Positions 47,309-54,515 of a stretch of DNA of 64,000 nt are shown one piece after another. Every line of letters begins with the position of its first letter. The first letter of the stretch is position 1. Position numbers and translations under genes: made by a program. The notes under the pieces are model-generated. The model worked only from the letters and a program-made list of their open reading frames with translations, was not told the origin of the DNA and ran no database searches. The DNA is from Nocardia vinacea (GTDB taxonomy: Bacteria > Actinomycetota > Actinomycetes > Mycobacteriales > Mycobacteriaceae). Where the stretch lies: positions 5,766,001-5,830,000 of the forward strand of contig NZ_CP109149.1 of the NCBI RefSeq assembly GCF_035920345.1. The letters are read 5' to 3'.

Positions 47309-48172
47309 CTATGGCACCGTGAGTTCCATTCTTGACAATCGGTCCTCGTCGGCGACTGCGTTGATCCCGGCGATGTGCTCGCCCGCGAATCGGATGGTCA
47401 TCACCAGCATCAGCGTGCCGCTCGGGGCCAGTACCAGGCCTGGCTCGCCGTCGAGCATGATCGCGCGGGCAACCTGCGCCTTTCCGCAGAACGCTTCGGC
47501 GAGGACTCGGCCACCATCGAAGTCGGTCCCCGCTCCCAGCAGGCGTGCGGCCTCGTCAGTGCGATAGCTGACGTCCGGGTCGAGCATCGCCAGCAGCGCC
47601 TCGAAATCGCCGTTCTGCGCGGCCCGCAGGAACACCTCGACAGCGCGGTATTGCCGCATCCGGTCCTCGCTGCCCGCCCCGGAGTCGCCTCGAACCCGTC
47701 GACGCGCCCGGCTGGCGATCCGCTGCGTCGTCTCGGGGCTGCGGTCCACGATCGGGGCGATGTCGGCGAACGATACGGCGAACAGGTCGTGCAGGACGAA
47801 GGCGATCCGTTCGGTCGGCGAGAGCTTGTCCAAGACCACCAGCAGCGCCAAGCCGACAGAGTCCGCCAGCAAGGCCTCCTGCTCAGGGTCGGTCCCAACT
47901 CGCGTCCCGAGGCTTGCGCCGTGTTCGTCGAGGGAGTCCTCGCGACGCGATTCGCGGGATCGGAGCATGTCCAGGCAGACCCGGCCCACCACGGTCGTCA
48001 GCCATCCGGCCAGATTCTCGACGCCACCGGTGTCGGCACCGGCAGCCTTGAGCCAGGTCATTTGGACGGCGTCGTCGGCCTCGCTGAGCGACCCCAGCAT
48101 CCTGTAGGCCACCGCCCGCAAGTGGCTCCGATGCTCCTCGAAGCGCGCCGCGAGCAGTTCTTTTCCGTTCAT
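47309..48172 (-). CDS. ECF41-type RNA polymerase sigma factor 2
   Basis: A 287-residue ECF sigma factor of the same class. Region 2 is HLRAVAYRMLGSLSEADDAVQMTWLK; region 4 contains SPTERIAFVLHDLFAVSFADIAP and SPETTQRIASRARRR. The SnoaL-like C-terminal domain (AVEVFLRAAQNGDFEALLAML, AGINAVADEDRLSRM) has a DEDRL variant of the NPDKL motif and lacks the DGGG motif. The start MNGKELLAARF (48172) was chosen over 48229. The divergent DoxX-SDR pair begins 75 bases away, and its candidate ECF41 promoter overlaps the sigma start region. Confidence 0.9.
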   Translation of the reverse strand: MNGKELLAARFEEHRSHLRAVAYRMLGSLSEADDAVQMTWLKAAGADTGGVENLAGWLTTVVGRVCLDMLRSRESRREDSLDEHGASLGTRVGTDPEQEALLADSVGLALLVVLDKLSPTERIAFVLHDLFAVSFADIAPIVDRSPETTQRIASRARRRVRGDSGAGSEDRMRQYRAVEVFLRAAQNGDFEALLAMLDPDVSYRTDEAARLLGAGTDFDGGRVLAEAFCGKAQVARAIMLDGEPGLVLAPSGTLMLVMTIRFAGEHIAGINAVADEDRLSRMELTVP

Positions 48173-48173
48173 G

Positions 48174-48200
48174 TGTCTGGTTTCCTCGCCGTCACCCGTC
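48174..48200 (+). promoter_or_regulatory. Candidate ECF41 promoter for DoxX-SDR operon 2
   Basis: TGTCTGG (48174-48180), 16 bases, CGTC (48197-48200). The -10 box is perfect, the -35 shares the TGTC core, and the spacing equals the published ECF41 motif as I recall it. It is 47 bases before the DoxX start codon. Confidence 0.55.
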
Positions 48201-48247
48201 AGAGAAGCAGCAAGCCATTCCGACACCAATATTGGAGGCAGTCAATC

Positions 48248-48628
48248 ATGAACGTCGCTCTGTGGATCGTCGCCGGGGTGCTGGCAGCCGTGCTCCTTGC
48301 CAGCAGCGCCAAGATCGTGATCCCCAAAGAGAAGATTCTGGCCGCCGGCGGGTACGCCGCATGGGCCGAAGCTTTCAGCCCGACCGCCCTGAAAGCCCTT
48401 GGGGTGGTGGACCTCCTGGGCGCGGCCGGGTTGATCCTGCCCGCCGTGCTCGGCATCGCACCGATCCTGGTGCCGGTGGCAGCGACCGGCACGGCCCTGC
48501 TGTTCACCGGGGCGATCATCGTGCGGGTCCGGCGCGGCCTGTGGGCAACAGCCGTCGCCGAGGTGCTCTACCTGGCCATGGCCGTCTTCGTGGCCTGGGG
48601 CCGCTTCAGCCTCGAACCCTTCGCATGA
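48248..48628 (+). CDS. DoxX-family membrane protein, copy 2
   Basis: A 126-residue four-segment membrane protein. It starts MNVALWIVAGVLAAVLLASSAKIVIPKEKI, near-identical in pattern to MNLALWIIAGLLAALALFGGLTKAFMPKDKL of copy 1, quoted here by its opening NVALWIVAGVL. It continues with FSPTALKALGVVDLLGAAGLILP and AVFVAWGRF. GGAGG lies upstream at 48234-48238. An SDR gene follows on the same strand. Confidence 0.85.
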   Translation: MNVALWIVAGVLAAVLLASSAKIVIPKEKILAAGGYAAWAEAFSPTALKALGVVDLLGAAGLILPAVLGIAPILVPVAATGTALLFTGAIIVRVRRGLWATAVAEVLYLAMAVFVAWGRFSLEPFA

Positions 48629-48700
48629 CTCAGCTTTTGACCCGAACCGGCCGCACGCCTTGGTGTGACGGCGCCGGAACCATCACAAAGGAGAAATCGA

Positions 48701-49447
48701 ATGACCACGCCCCCGCAACCGACCTCGGCGCTGATCACCGGCGGCAACAAAGGACTCGGCCTCGAGACTGCCCGACGACTCGGCGAACGAGGCTGGACGA
48801 TCTTCCTCGGCTCACGTGACCCCGGACGAGGACACGCAGCCGCCGACCAACTGACCGCACGCGGCGTCAACGTGACCATGATCCCGCTGGACGTGACCTC
48901 GGACCAGTCCGTGGCAGACGCCGTCGGCCTCGTCCGCCAGCACACCGACCGGCTGGACGTACTCGTCAACAACGCCGGTGCCGCAGGCAACATCGTCACC
49001 CCCGCAGAGGTAACGGTCGCCGAAGTTCACTCCGTCTACAACACCAACGTCTATGGCCCCATCAGGGTCACCAACGCGTTCCTGCCCCTGCTACGAGTGA
49101 CCGACAACCCACGAGTTGTGATGGTGTCCAGCGCCATTGGATCCATGACGATCGCGACCGACCTCACACAGCCCCCCACCAGATTCCACGAGCTCGCCTA
49201 CAGCTCCTCCAAAGCAGCCCTGAACATGATCACCATCAGATACGCCAAAGCCCTCCCGGAGATCAAATTCAACCTCCTCACCCCCGGAGAGATCGCCAAC
49301 GGCAAATACACCGCCACCGACATCAACAATCACACCGGCCAACTGACCGTCACCGAAGGCACCGACCCGATCATCGAACTCGCGACTATCGACGCCGACG
49401 GACCGACCGCGACCTTCATCGACCGCCTCGGCCCCATTCCCTGGTAA
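48701..49447 (+). CDS. SDR-family oxidoreductase of ECF41 unit 2
   Basis: A 248-residue SDR with ALITGGNKGLGLETA, VLVNNAGAAGN, the catalytic Ser in MVSSAIGS and YSSSKAALN for Tyr-x-x-x-Lys. GGAG lies about seven bases before the ATG. It follows DoxX copy 2 with a 72-base gap and shares its promoter. It is not closely similar to the SDR of unit 1 outside the fold, so the two units may have related but different substrates. A stem (CTGTGCGCAC at 49465-49474 with its complement at 49489-49498) ends the operon. Confidence 0.88.
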   Translation: MTTPPQPTSALITGGNKGLGLETARRLGERGWTIFLGSRDPGRGHAAADQLTARGVNVTMIPLDVTSDQSVADAVGLVRQHTDRLDVLVNNAGAAGNIVTPAEVTVAEVHSVYNTNVYGPIRVTNAFLPLLRVTDNPRVVMVSSAIGSMTIATDLTQPPTRFHELAYSSSKAALNMITIRYAKALPEIKFNLLTPGEIANGKYTATDINNHTGQLTVTEGTDPIIELATIDADGPTATFIDRLGPIPW

Positions 49448-49464
49448 CCGGTCCCTCACCCGCA

Positions 49465-49498
49465 CTGTGCGCACCCCGCATCGACGGAGTGCGCACAG
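49465..49498 (+). terminator. Hairpin after DoxX-SDR operon 2
   Basis: CTGTGCGCAC (49465-49474) and its complement GTGCGCACAG (49489-49498) form a 10-base stem with a 14-base loop, 18 bases after the SDR stop. There is no T-run. The rest of the gap to 49814 shows nothing recognisable. Confidence 0.5.
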
Positions 49499-49814
49499 CG
49501 AACCATCCACTGCCAGTGGCTATCCAAACGGTCTTTGCAGTTCGTCCGTCCGGAACCCTCGTCATTCGAGGCCCTGATCGAATGAACCGACAAGCACGGC
49601 CCTGCCGATCGCAATCGGGCTGAGACGCTCTCGTGCAACGCACGCACATGCCGCGTGTCGCGCTGACCGAACCGGCCAGTGCGCCACCTCGAAAGACCAA
49701 CGGGGCCAAGTCACCTGGTGCTGGCCGAACGCGCCATCATGCCGATTGCGGTCGTTTTCGGTGCAGCACTCGAACGGTGACCATGGAGGGGTGATCCGCA
49801 TCACTGGCTGGTGC

Positions 49815-49841
49815 TGTCAGGAATTCGGGAGCTGTCTCGTT
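49815..49841 (+). promoter_or_regulatory. Candidate ECF41 promoter for the FAD-oxidoreductase gene
   Basis: TGTCAGG (49815-49821), 16 bases, CGTT (49838-49841). Five of seven and three of four positions match TGTCACA/CGTC, with exact spacing, 32 bases before the oxidoreductase start. Confidence 0.45.
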
Positions 49842-49873
49842 CAAGGAGCACGCGAACCAGACAGGAGCGAATC

Positions 49874-51058
49874 ATGAAGCACCGCATCGTCGTCCTCGGG
49901 GCCGGATACGCCGGAGCCTTCTCCGCCGCATTCCTGGCACGCCAGCTCCACGCCGACGACTTCGAGATCACCGTCGTCAACGCCGAACCCGATTTCGTCG
50001 AGCGGCTGCGCAACCATCAACTCGCCGCCGGGCAGGATCTTCGCCACCTGCCACTGACGGAGGTGTTCGCGGGCACCGGGATTCAGCTTCGGCTGGCTCG
50101 GGTCATCAATGTCGATCCCGAGCACCGGACGGTCGAGGTCGCCGACGGCGAGGGCATCGGCCAGATGGCCTACGACACGCTCGTCTACGCGCTCGGCAGC
50201 ACCGTCGCCGATCACGGCGTCGCGGGCGTCGCCGAGCATGCCTTCCACGTGGCCGCCCGGCCGGATGCGCTGCGCCTGCGTGCCCGTCTGGATGAGCTGG
50301 GCGAGAACGGGAAGGTGCTGGTGATCGGCGGCCACCTGACCGCTATCGAGGCCGTCACCGAACTCGCCGAATCCCGTCCGGGACTTCGGATCAGCCTCGT
50401 CACCCGGGGTGAACTGGGCGCGTCACTGGGCCCCAAGGCCCGCCGTCACCTGCTGCGCACCTTCGAGCGGTTGGGCATCACGGTTCACGAGCACACCGCA
50501 ATCGAGCGCGTCGAGCAGTCGGGCGCGGTCGCCACCGACGGCACCGTTTTCACCTCCGACGCGACGGTGTGGGCCGCCGGTTTCGCCGTCCATCCGATCG
50601 CCGCCGCCAGCGGCCTCACGGTGGAACCCAATGGCCAGATCACGGTAGACCAGCACATGCGATCGGTCTCGCACCCGGATGTCTACGTTGCCGGTGACAG
50701 CGCCTACGTCATCGGCGACAACGGCCTGCCGATGCTGATGTCGTGCGCTACCGCGGGAACGACCAGCAGGCAGGCGGCCGCCGCGATCGTCGGGCACCTG
50801 ACCGGCCGCAAGATCGCAATTTCCGCGCAGGCGTATCACGGCAACCACATCAGCCTCGGCCGCAAGGACGGGCTCTTCCAGTTGGTAGATGGTGAGGCGC
50901 AACCGAAGTCGGGCGCTATGACCGGTGGGATGGCCGCGCGGGTCAAGTCGGCAATCCTCTGGGGATCCGTCTGGGGCCTGACGCACCCGAACTTCGGAAG
51001 GCCGGACCACAAATACCGCTTGGCCACCACCCGAGAGCGCGGCGTGGTTCCCGCATAG
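49874..51058 (+). CDS. NAD(P)/FAD-dependent oxidoreductase (NDH-2-like) of ECF41 unit 3
   Basis: A 394-residue pyridine nucleotide-disulfide/NDH-2-like flavoprotein. FAD binding is in RIVVLGAGYAGAFSAAFLA, a second Rossmann loop is VLVIGGHLTAIEAVTEL, and the FAD/quinone segment is SHPDVYVAGDSAYV. The middle GHL replaces the usual GGG, so nucleotide binding may be altered. It is the oxidoreductase partner type typical of ECF41 sigma genes, and a sigma-gene fragment begins 27 bases after its stop, with an intact sigma gene 1.2 kb further on. Confidence 0.9.
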   Translation: MKHRIVVLGAGYAGAFSAAFLARQLHADDFEITVVNAEPDFVERLRNHQLAAGQDLRHLPLTEVFAGTGIQLRLARVINVDPEHRTVEVADGEGIGQMAYDTLVYALGSTVADHGVAGVAEHAFHVAARPDALRLRARLDELGENGKVLVIGGHLTAIEAVTELAESRPGLRISLVTRGELGASLGPKARRHLLRTFERLGITVHEHTAIERVEQSGAVATDGTVFTSDATVWAAGFAVHPIAAASGLTVEPNGQITVDQHMRSVSHPDVYVAGDSAYVIGDNGLPMLMSCATAGTTSRQAAAAIVGHLTGRKIAISAQAYHGNHISLGRKDGLFQLVDGEAQPKSGAMTGGMAARVKSAILWGSVWGLTHPNFGRPDHKYRLATTRERGVVPA

Positions 51059-51084
51059 AGCCCTGCCGATCGGCACTGCCACCG

Positions 51085-51170
51085 TGATGCGTTTCGAGGC
51101 CAGCCGGAATCGGCTGGCCTCGCTCGCCTACCGTCTGCTCGGCTCGGCCGCCGACGCCGAGGACACCGGC
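51085..51170 (+). pseudogene. Truncated duplicate of the sigma gene 3 5' end
   Basis: These 86 bases encode MRFEASRNRLASLAYRLLGSAADAEDT and then lose similarity. The same stretch, with about ten base differences, begins the intact sigma gene (52303-52388: ARFEASRNRLAAIAYRLLGSAADAEDT). The copy stops inside sigma region 2, so it cannot be functional. It stays in frame with the following membrane-protein gene. The arrangement looks like an insertion or tandem duplication that placed that gene between the oxidoreductase and its sigma gene. Confidence 0.75.
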
Positions 51171-51272
51171 CTCTTATCGTCCGCAACCCAGAGAAGCTCA
51201 CGCCCATCGAATCCGGGACCCCTACTCACTGCGTTGAATACCGGTCACGGCCCCACCGTTCGAGGAGTAGAC

Positions 51273-52271
51273 ATGACCACGCTGACGCCGCTCATCACCG
51301 ACGCGCTTCCCACACGATGGCCGACGGTGGCCCGAGCAGTCGTCCTGCTCACGGCGATCACCGGCGTACTACTCGTCGCCTTCGCCTGGCCGTCGGTGCG
51401 GGCGTCGGTGCACGATGTGCCGATCGCCGTCGCCGGGCCCGCTCCCGCGGTCGCGCAGATCCGCACCGCACTCGAGCAGCGTCTGCCGGGCGGGTTCGCG
51501 ATCAGCGAAGTCGCCGACACCGCCGCCGCCGAAAAACTCATCCGCGACCGGCAGGTGTACGGGGCGATCGACCTCAGCACCGGCACGCCGAATGTCATTC
51601 TCGCCTCCGCCGCCAGCACCGCGGTCGCCCAGACCTTGCAGAGCATGGCCACCGGCCTCGGCCGAGCGGGCAGCACCGGCACCCCGGTCGCTGTGCGCGA
51701 CCTCGCCGCCCTGCCCGCCGAGGACCCCCGCGGCGCGGGCCTGGCCGCAGGCGCACTGCCGCTGGTCATGGGCGGTCTGCTGGCCGCAGTGCTGCTGATC
51801 AGGCTCGTCCACGGCACCGGCCGCCGAATCGCCGGGGCACTCGCCTTCGCGGCCACCGGCGGCCTGACCGTGGCAGCGATCCTGCAATTCTGGTTCGGCT
51901 CGCTGAGCGGGTCCTACCCGGGCAACGTCGGCGCTGTCGCCCTGACTATCGCGGCCACCTCCCTGACCGTTCTCGGGCTCGAATCCCTGCTCGGCATCGC
52001 CGGAATCGGGATCGGCGCCGTCGCCATGATGCTCATCGGCAACCCACTCTCGGGCACCGCGACCGCACCCGAAATGCTGCCCGGCTGGTCCGGCACACTC
52101 GGCCAGCTACTACCCCCCGGCGCCGGTGGCCGACTGCTGCGCTCGACCGCCTTCTTCGACGGCCGCGGCGCCACCCAAGCCATCACCGTCCTGGTCGCCT
52201 GGATCGCGCTCGGTGCAGCGCTCTGCCTGGCTGGTGGCCTGCGCGCAAGCCGGGCCGCCAACTCTGCATAA
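51273..52271 (+). CDS. Membrane protein, YhgE/ABC-2-permease-like
   Basis: A 332-residue protein with one N-terminal membrane segment (VVLLTAITGVLLVAFAW), an exported domain (about 40-150, beginning SVHDVPIAVAGPAPAV and ending at PAEDPRG), and five or six C-terminal segments (LPLVMGGLLAAVLLIRLV, LAFAATGGLTVAAILQF, VALTIAATSLTVLGL, IGIGAVAMMLIGNPLSG, AITVLVAWIALGAALCLAGG). This is the layout of YhgE/Pip or ABC-2 permease-like proteins. GAGGAG precedes the ATG. Its stop lies four bases before sigma gene 3, so the two form an operon. Confidence 0.75.
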   Translation: MTTLTPLITDALPTRWPTVARAVVLLTAITGVLLVAFAWPSVRASVHDVPIAVAGPAPAVAQIRTALEQRLPGGFAISEVADTAAAEKLIRDRQVYGAIDLSTGTPNVILASAASTAVAQTLQSMATGLGRAGSTGTPVAVRDLAALPAEDPRGAGLAAGALPLVMGGLLAAVLLIRLVHGTGRRIAGALAFAATGGLTVAAILQFWFGSLSGSYPGNVGAVALTIAATSLTVLGLESLLGIAGIGIGAVAMMLIGNPLSGTATAPEMLPGWSGTLGQLLPPGAGGRLLRSTAFFDGRGATQAITVLVAWIALGAALCLAGGLRASRAANSA

Positions 52272-52275
52272 AGTC

Positions 52276-53232
52276 ATGCCTATGCTCATGGACACCGCCA
52301 CCGTGGCGCGTTTCGAAGCCAGCCGGAATCGACTGGCCGCGATCGCCTACCGTCTACTCGGCTCAGCCGCCGACGCCGAAGACACGGTGCAGGACGCGTT
52401 CCTGCGATGGCAGGACGCCGACCGCGAGTACATCGAGGTGCCCGAAGCCTGGCTGACCAAAGTCGTCACCAATCTTGCCCTGGACCGGCTCCGGTCGGCG
52501 AAGACGCGACGCGAACGCGCAGTCGGCGCCTGGATGCCCGAACCACTGCTCGACGGCGACCCGATGCTGGGCCCGGCAGATACCGTCGAGCAGCGCGAAT
52601 CGGTGACCCTGGCGGTACTGACGCTCATGGAGCGACTCTCGCCCGTCGAACGAGCCGCCTACGTACTACGCGAGGCCTTCGCCTACAGCCACGCCGAGAT
52701 AGCCGCGATTCTCGGTATCACCGAGTCCGCGAGTCAGCAACACACCCACCGAGCCCGCCGTCGAATCGCCGTCGCTCGCAACAGCACTGACATCGACCCC
52801 GTCTCCGCGCGTCGAATCGTCGAGGCGTTCGTCGATGCCGCCTCCTCGGGCCGGACCGAACGACTGCTCGCGCTGCTGACCGACGACGCGACCGGCATCT
52901 CCGACGGCGCCGGCCTCGGGCTGGGACTGGCCGAGACGCTGGTCCGGTACTCCACCCCGCAGCGGCTCGCCGACGCGATGCGGGCCTTCAAACCGTCTCC
53001 GGCCAAACGCAAACTCGTCGGCGGCTCGCCTTCGATCCACGCCACCGTGGTCAACGGCTGCCCGGCCATGCTCGTCACGCTCGACGACCGGGTCGTGGGC
53101 GTCACGATCCTGGAGATCCGAGACGACAAGATCGCAGGCGTGCGCGGCATGACCGACCCGGACCGGCTCGCTCGCCTCACCGAGCAATGGCAGCGGCGCG
53201 AGCACGAGGTCCCGCTGATCGAATCGTGGTAG
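52276..53232 (+). CDS. ECF41-type RNA polymerase sigma factor 3 (SigJ-like)
   Basis: A 318-residue ECF sigma with a SnoaL-like C-terminal domain. Region 2 is ARFEASRNRLAAIAYRLLGSAADAEDTVQDAFLRW, read in parts RLAAIAYRLLGSAADAEDTV. Region 4 is LSPVERAAYVLREAFAYSHAEIAAILGITESASQQ, shown by SPVERAAYVLRE and ITESASQQ. The C-terminal domain has ISDGAGLGLG and GMTDPDRLARL, variants of the DGGG and NPDKL motifs. The start at 52276 (MPMLMDTATV) is chosen; the Met at 52288 is an alternative. It is the third ECF41 gene within seven kilobases. Confidence 0.9.
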   Translation: MPMLMDTATVARFEASRNRLAAIAYRLLGSAADAEDTVQDAFLRWQDADREYIEVPEAWLTKVVTNLALDRLRSAKTRRERAVGAWMPEPLLDGDPMLGPADTVEQRESVTLAVLTLMERLSPVERAAYVLREAFAYSHAEIAAILGITESASQQHTHRARRRIAVARNSTDIDPVSARRIVEAFVDAASSGRTERLLALLTDDATGISDGAGLGLGLAETLVRYSTPQRLADAMRAFKPSPAKRKLVGGSPSIHATVVNGCPAMLVTLDDRVVGVTILEIRDDKIAGVRGMTDPDRLARLTEQWQRREHEVPLIESW

Positions 53233-53594
53233 CGCCGTTCGGCATTCGATCTTGTGTTCGTTCGTCTGTTCCTGTCGAACGATTCGGCGAGCGCCGCGGC
53301 CAGTCGGCAATGGGTTCGAACGCACCATAGTGCCGCATATCGGTTGTTCGGCAGCCCGAAAAGTGCTGTACAGCAGCTTATCTCACGCCGCCACAGTCAA
53401 AGGGGTGCGGTATCGTTCGTTGCCGCCTTTGACGCCATCGAGAACGGTGGCTGTTCGAACATCAACGTGTCGCCTGTTGCGGCGGTCATGCCAGGCTGGT
53501 GACCGTATTCGTGGTCAGCCGCAAGGCGACCTGCACGGTACGACCCATACCGGAAGCTTGACGCGAACTTGCCTTCAAGTAGGACAGTGGACGC
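53233..53594. other. Non-coding gap between sigma gene 3 and HTH copy 2
   Basis: A 362-base gap with short frames only. The segment GTTCGTTCG...CGAACG around 53258-53282 contains inverted CGAAC/GTTCG half-sites without a clean palindrome. I see no gene. Confidence 0.35.
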
Positions 53595-54131
53595 ATGACA
53601 ACTCCGATCAACACCGTTACCCGGTGGGGCGAACTTGCGGTTCGTGGCGTCCGTCATGATCCGCCTGATGCCGACAAGATCGCGAAGGTGCTCGTCGAAC
53701 TGGCGCGAGAACAGATGGCCGACAAGCCACGTCGTCGTGACGACCGCACCGCGATCGGTAGCGGGAGTTCACCTTCGCCGCCCCGCCGGTCCACGCCGAG
53801 GCGGGCACGACAACTCGATCAGGACCACATCCAGATGCTGATACACGACTATGTCGCTGGCGCAACGACCTACGAACTGAGCAACCGATTCGGTGTCGAC
53901 CGCCGCACCATCAGCGCCATCCTGCATCGGCACGACGTGCCGATTCGCCGACGCGGCCTGTCCCCCGACCAGACCGACGAGGCGATCCGCCTCTACCGTC
54001 TCGGTTGGTCCCTGGCACGAGTCGGGAAACACTTCACCGTCGATCCGGCCACCGTGTTGAATCGTCTGCGCGAGCGTGGCGTCCGCACCCGCGACACACA
54101 CGGGCGGCTCGGTCCTGACATCAATCCATGA
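53595..54131 (+). CDS. Resolvase-type HTH orphan protein, copy 2
   Basis: A 178-residue paralogue of copy 1 at 43957. The variable N-terminal 70 residues are polar and Ser/Pro/Arg-rich. The conserved C-terminal part has ARQLDQDHIQMLIHDYVAGATTYELSNRFGVDRRTISAILHRH, shown by GATTYELSNRFGVDRRTI, then RRRGLSPDQTDEAI and [26 protein letters not shown]. No recombinase catalytic domain is present. It marks the right edge of the ECF41 cluster, next to tRNA-Ala. Confidence 0.78.
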   Translation: MTTPINTVTRWGELAVRGVRHDPPDADKIAKVLVELAREQMADKPRRRDDRTAIGSGSSPSPPRRSTPRRARQLDQDHIQMLIHDYVAGATTYELSNRFGVDRRTISAILHRHDVPIRRRGLSPDQTDEAIRLYRLGWSLARVGKHFTVDPATVLNRLRERGVRTRDTHGRLGPDINP

Positions 54132-54357
54132 TGACCAGGTGAGACCGCACTTGCGACGAGCATGGCTCGCGGTCGCGGTAATGAAAGAGTGCCTTCCGAC
54201 TTAATCAACACCGCGCCGGAACGAAAACACACCTTGGGGGCCAACTAGAACAAGAAAACAGGCGCTGACCAGGAGATATGTGACACCCAACCGAAGCTGG
54301 TCTCAAGGCTGAAAGACAGCAAAACCCCTGATCAACAGCACTATTCATGTCAATTTG

Positions 54358-54430
54358 TGGAGCTAAGGGGAATCGAACCCCTGACCTTCTCGATGCGAAC
54401 GAGACGCGCTACCAACTGCGCTATAGCCCC
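54358..54430 (-). tRNA. tRNA-Ala (anticodon CGC)
   Basis: Read on the minus strand, 54430-54358 folds as a full cloverleaf. The acceptor GGGGCTA pairs with TAGCTCC, the D-arm is GCGC-AGTTGGTA-GCGC, the anticodon stem TCTCG/CGAGA encloses the loop TTCGCAT (anticodon CGC, decoding GCG alanine), and the T-arm is AGGGG-TTCGATT-CCCCT. The CCA end is not encoded. Its 3' end faces the accessory block to the left, the orientation in which islands integrate into tRNA genes. Confidence 0.95.
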
Positions 54431-54515
54431 GTGCGGCTCCGGGGAACCGCGCTGTGACACTGTATCAGGCGGGGTGGGCAGACTCCGAATCGCGTGGGTG
54501 ACCTGGGCGGATGGG

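Noticed and set aside
47375..48247. Long in-frame N-terminal extension of DoxX copy 2
   Set aside because: It is antisense to sigma gene 2. The DoxX start at 48248 has a good ribosome-binding site and matches copy 1.
51084..51272. Sigma fragment as the true N-terminus of the membrane protein
   Set aside because: The frame is continuous, but the ATG at 51273 has a GAGGAG site and is followed directly by the first membrane segment. The fragment is more simply a remnant, although a fused product is not excluded.
54132..54357. Possible small gene or element between HTH copy 2 and tRNA-Ala
   Set aside because: The segment is less GC-rich, but no frame has a start with a ribosome-binding site and no repeat stands out.
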